A stretch of DNA of 64,000 nucleotides, from the NCBI GenBank assembly GCA_016932165.1, contig JAFGDK010000012.1, positions 37,029-101,028 on the forward strand, written 5' to 3'. Below, piece after piece: positions 62,141-64,000 of the stretch. The notes under the pieces were generated by a model. That model did not search any database, was not told the origin of the DNA, and saw nothing but the letters and a program-made list of their open reading frames with translations. Within the stretch, counting starts at the first letter, position 1, and each line of letters opens with the position of its first letter. The position numbers and the translations under genes were made by a program. The stretch comes from Anaerolineales bacterium (lineage in GTDB: Bacteria > Chloroflexota > Anaerolineae > Anaerolineales > UBA11579).

Positions 62141-62623
62141 ATGAAACTAACCAATTGTAGAAGGTTGCTTCTGATGTTATTCGCCCTGAGCCTGGCAATG
62201 TTGAGCTGCACCGAAGTGCTGGTAAAGAATACAACCCAGGCCCCTGTCAGAGTGCAGATCTACATGCCAGGGTGGACTTCTTTTGAGTCTCGCAGGTTAG
62301 ACCCAAACGACAGCTACATGTTCCAGGCGGAGGAAGAAGGAACCTATTTTGTAAGCGCGGTTGCAGATGATGAGTACATCGCAGAGTGCAAACAAGTACG
62401 TGAAGATTTAACCTATTTGCTGACCACAAATGCCGATATGTTATCAAACCAGGAACTCCAAAACCTGTTGCTACAGATCACCAACCTTAAGGATATGATT
62501 AACAAGATGAACGCTGTTGGCTGTAGCGGTGAGGTAACAAGGGACAATACACCAGTGGTCACAATCAGCCTGAATCAAAGTAATAATGTCTGGACCATCG
62601 TTTGCCACGATCAGAAAGATTAA
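62141..62623 (+). CDS. Small lipoprotein
   Basis: 160 aa with a signal peptide ending in the lipobox AMLSC (Cys23). The mature part starts with a short beta domain (KNTTQAPVRVQIYMPGWTSF), similar in style to the external part of the previous gene, and continues with a helix (about 95-125). Two cysteines remain in the mature chain. Family unknown. GGAAGGAATAAA precedes the ATG. Confidence 0.65.
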   Translation: MKLTNCRRLLLMLFALSLAMLSCTEVLVKNTTQAPVRVQIYMPGWTSFESRRLDPNDSYMFQAEEEGTYFVSAVADDEYIAECKQVREDLTYLLTTNADMLSNQELQNLLLQITNLKDMINKMNAVGCSGEVTRDNTPVVTISLNQSNNVWTIVCHDQKD

Positions 62624-63629
62624 CCCACCTGCCAAGACCAGGAGGATTCAATTATTGCTGTTCTTGGCGCTGGTTGGTCTGATCAGCGCCTGCCAGCCTG
62701 ATGAGCCCTCACCTCTGCTGGAAACAATCGCTCCCCCACCCCCAAGGGAGACTGCTGCCCAACCCCCAACCAGCACAGCAACTCTCAGCCCAACAGCGAC
62801 AGAAACCCCAATCCCCTCGCCAACACCAGTAGCGGTGGTGCGTTTTGCTGTGATCGGGGATTTTGGCGAGGCCGGGCCTGGTCTGGCAGGAGTGGCCGCC
62901 CTGATCGACTCTTGGGAGGTGGATTTGATCATCACCACCGGGGATAACAACTACCCGGTAGGGTCACCGGAAACGATCGATGAGAATATCGGGCAGTACT
63001 TCCATGAATACATATCTCCGTATAACGGTGGGTTTGGAGCAGGCGGCCCGAATAACAGGTTCTTTCCCTCCCTGGGCAACCATGATTGGATGTGGAACAA
63101 TGCCCAGCCCTACCTGGATTACTTCGCCCTGCCAGGAAATGAACGCTACTATCAATTCACCTGGGATTCCATCGATTTCTTCGCCGTCAGCAGCGACTGG
63201 GCTGAGCCGGATGGAATTGGCAGCAACAGCCCCCAGGCTGACTGGCTGCAGGAAGCCTTGGCCGCCTCCAAGGCTGAGTGGCAGGTGGTTTACTTCCATC
63301 ACGCCCCATATTCATCAGGATATCATGGGCCCACTCCGCATATGCAGTGGCCTTTTGAAGCGTGGGGCGCGGATGTGGTCTTTACCGGTCACGATCACCA
63401 TTACGAACGGCTGGAAGTGGAAGGCCTCACATATTTTGTGGTGGGATTATGCGGCGGACCGATCTACGCCATTCCGGGAAACTACCCCGGCAGCCAGTTC
63501 CGCTATAACCAGCAGCACGGTGCGCTGCTGGTTGAAGCTAACCCTGATGAAATCTGGTTTGGTTTTTATAACATCGAAGGGAAACTGATAGACGAAGCCA
63601 AAATCAATCACGGAGAGCCTGATTCCTAA
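62586..63629 (+). CDS. Metallophosphoesterase lipoprotein (purple acid phosphatase-like)
   Basis: 347 aa. Signal peptide with basic n-region (KTRRIQLLLFLALVGLISAC; lipobox Cys36), a Pro/Thr-rich linker (about 42-78), then a calcineurin-like phosphoesterase domain. Its metal motifs are VIGDFGE, ITTGDNNYP, SLGNHDWMW, YFHHAPYS and FTGHDHHYERL. The ATG at 62586 overlaps the previous gene by 38 bp and lacks a good ribosome binding site. AGGAGG at 62640-62645 stands nine bases before an in-frame TTG (62655), which would give a much shorter signal; the start is therefore uncertain. Confidence 0.85.
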   Translation: MSGPSFATIRKINPPAKTRRIQLLLFLALVGLISACQPDEPSPLLETIAPPPPRETAAQPPTSTATLSPTATETPIPSPTPVAVVRFAVIGDFGEAGPGLAGVAALIDSWEVDLIITTGDNNYPVGSPETIDENIGQYFHEYISPYNGGFGAGGPNNRFFPSLGNHDWMWNNAQPYLDYFALPGNERYYQFTWDSIDFFAVSSDWAEPDGIGSNSPQADWLQEALAASKAEWQVVYFHHAPYSSGYHGPTPHMQWPFEAWGADVVFTGHDHHYERLEVEGLTYFVVGLCGGPIYAIPGNYPGSQFRYNQQHGALLVEANPDEIWFGFYNIEGKLIDEAKINHGEPDS

Positions 63630-63898
63630 ACCCCAGTTGCCAGATCACTGTAGGGCTTTCTCAAAGTCGCTTGACACCTATCGAGAAATTTATCTGCTAG
63701 GCGTGAGGGGCTGCGCCCCTCACGCTTACATTCCCCTTCCCGGGCAAACTTGCAACCGCCCACTCATCAGCACAGTTGTTGGGAAAGGGGGCAGGGGGTT
63801 GGGGAGTTTTTTATCATCGCCGACAATTCCTTAGCTTTTCCAATCGCAATATTAAATCCCTGACTTTGAGAAAGCCATGCAGATCACTATTTTTTTCC
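63630..63898. other. Non-coding stretch with hairpins
   Basis: I see no supported gene. GCGTGAGGGGC / GCCCCTCACGC (63701-63725) is a perfect 11-bp stem with a 3-nt loop and no T-run. Further on, CCCCTTCCC (from about 63733) and GGGAAAGGGG (63780-63790) can pair, followed by a G-rich run and T6. Confidence 0.5.
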
Positions 63899-63927
63899 TT
63901 GAAGGCTGTCAGGCTTCGTGATAAAAT
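63899..63927 (+). promoter_or_regulatory. Promoter of tRNA-His
   Basis: TTGAAG (63899-63904), a 17-nt spacer and TAAAAT (63922-63927), 11 nt before the tRNA. Confidence 0.6.
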
Positions 63928-63938
63928 ACCGTCCACTT

Positions 63939-64000
63939 GGTGGATGTAGCTCAATGGCAGAGCGCCGCACTGTGGATGCGGTGGTTGAGGGTTCGATCCC
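63939..64000 (+). tRNA. tRNA-His (anticodon GTG), cut by the window end
   Basis: GGTGGATG start with an extra 5' G as expected for tRNA-His (position -1 = 63939), D-arm GCTC/GAGC, and anticodon arm CCGCA-CTGTGGA-TGCGG with GTG. The T-arm begins GAGGGTTCGATCCC. The acceptor 3' strand lies beyond the window. Confidence 0.88.

Overview
The window looks like chromosomal DNA of an anaerobic member of the Chloroflexota, most likely an Anaerolineae relative. This is inferred from the gene set (ferredoxin-dependent 2-oxoacid oxidoreductase, tungsten-type aldehyde oxidoreductase, NuoB/NuoCD/NuoI cluster, a BTAD-type regulator, many conserved hypotheticals) and from the moderate GC content. No rRNA is present to confirm it. 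Roughly fifty protein genes, one complete tRNA and one cut tRNA are visible, with no phage or complete transposon.

Left part (1-25 kb). A + operon (alanine dehydrogenase, CoA-transferase, pyruvate kinase) converges on a - operon (FadR-like regulator, korA, korB). A long - operon follows: CxxC protein, Mrp-type ATPase, PSP1 protein, M20 amidohydrolase, TroA-fold binding protein. Next comes iscX-nuoB-nuoCD-nuoI. It is transcribed divergently from a SufR-like Fe-S regulator that leads an exonuclease and a predicted nucleotidyltransferase. Then come pyrimidine and purine genes (PyrF-PyrE fusion, PurB), small membrane proteins, and a - operon of RpiR regulator, FAH-family hydrolase and exonuclease.

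Middle (25-47 kb). A tRNA-Val is followed by an accessory-looking 4-kb stretch. It holds a large regulator split by an in-frame TGA and small membrane proteins, and its far side carries a 16-bp copy of the tRNA 3' end. Beyond lie a lipoprotein, an SHMT-aminomethyltransferase fusion, an aminotransferase, a TGS/uridine-kinase protein, a VWA lipoprotein, a foldback repeat and an aldehyde:ferredoxin oxidoreductase flanked by two ubiquitin-like sulfur-carrier proteins. The gcvH-gcvPA-gcvPB operon sits behind a tandem glycine riboswitch. Together with the SHMT-T-protein fusion it supplies P, H and T proteins plus SHMT, enough with an L-protein from elsewhere to interconvert glycine, serine and one-carbon units.

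Right part (47-64 kb). This is mostly housekeeping: fmt, panE-like, a - operon of phosphoglucomutase, TatD and polyprenyl synthase, and then a + operon of cysteine desulfurase, mnmA, a membrane protein, trmI and a Nudix hydrolase. It continues with an SLC13-type transporter, an acetoacetate-decarboxylase-like protein, several exported proteins and the start of a tRNA-His.

A recurring theme is promoters with a 17-nt spacer whose -10 box lies 6-9 nt before the start codon, which predicts leaderless mRNAs for at least six transcription units.
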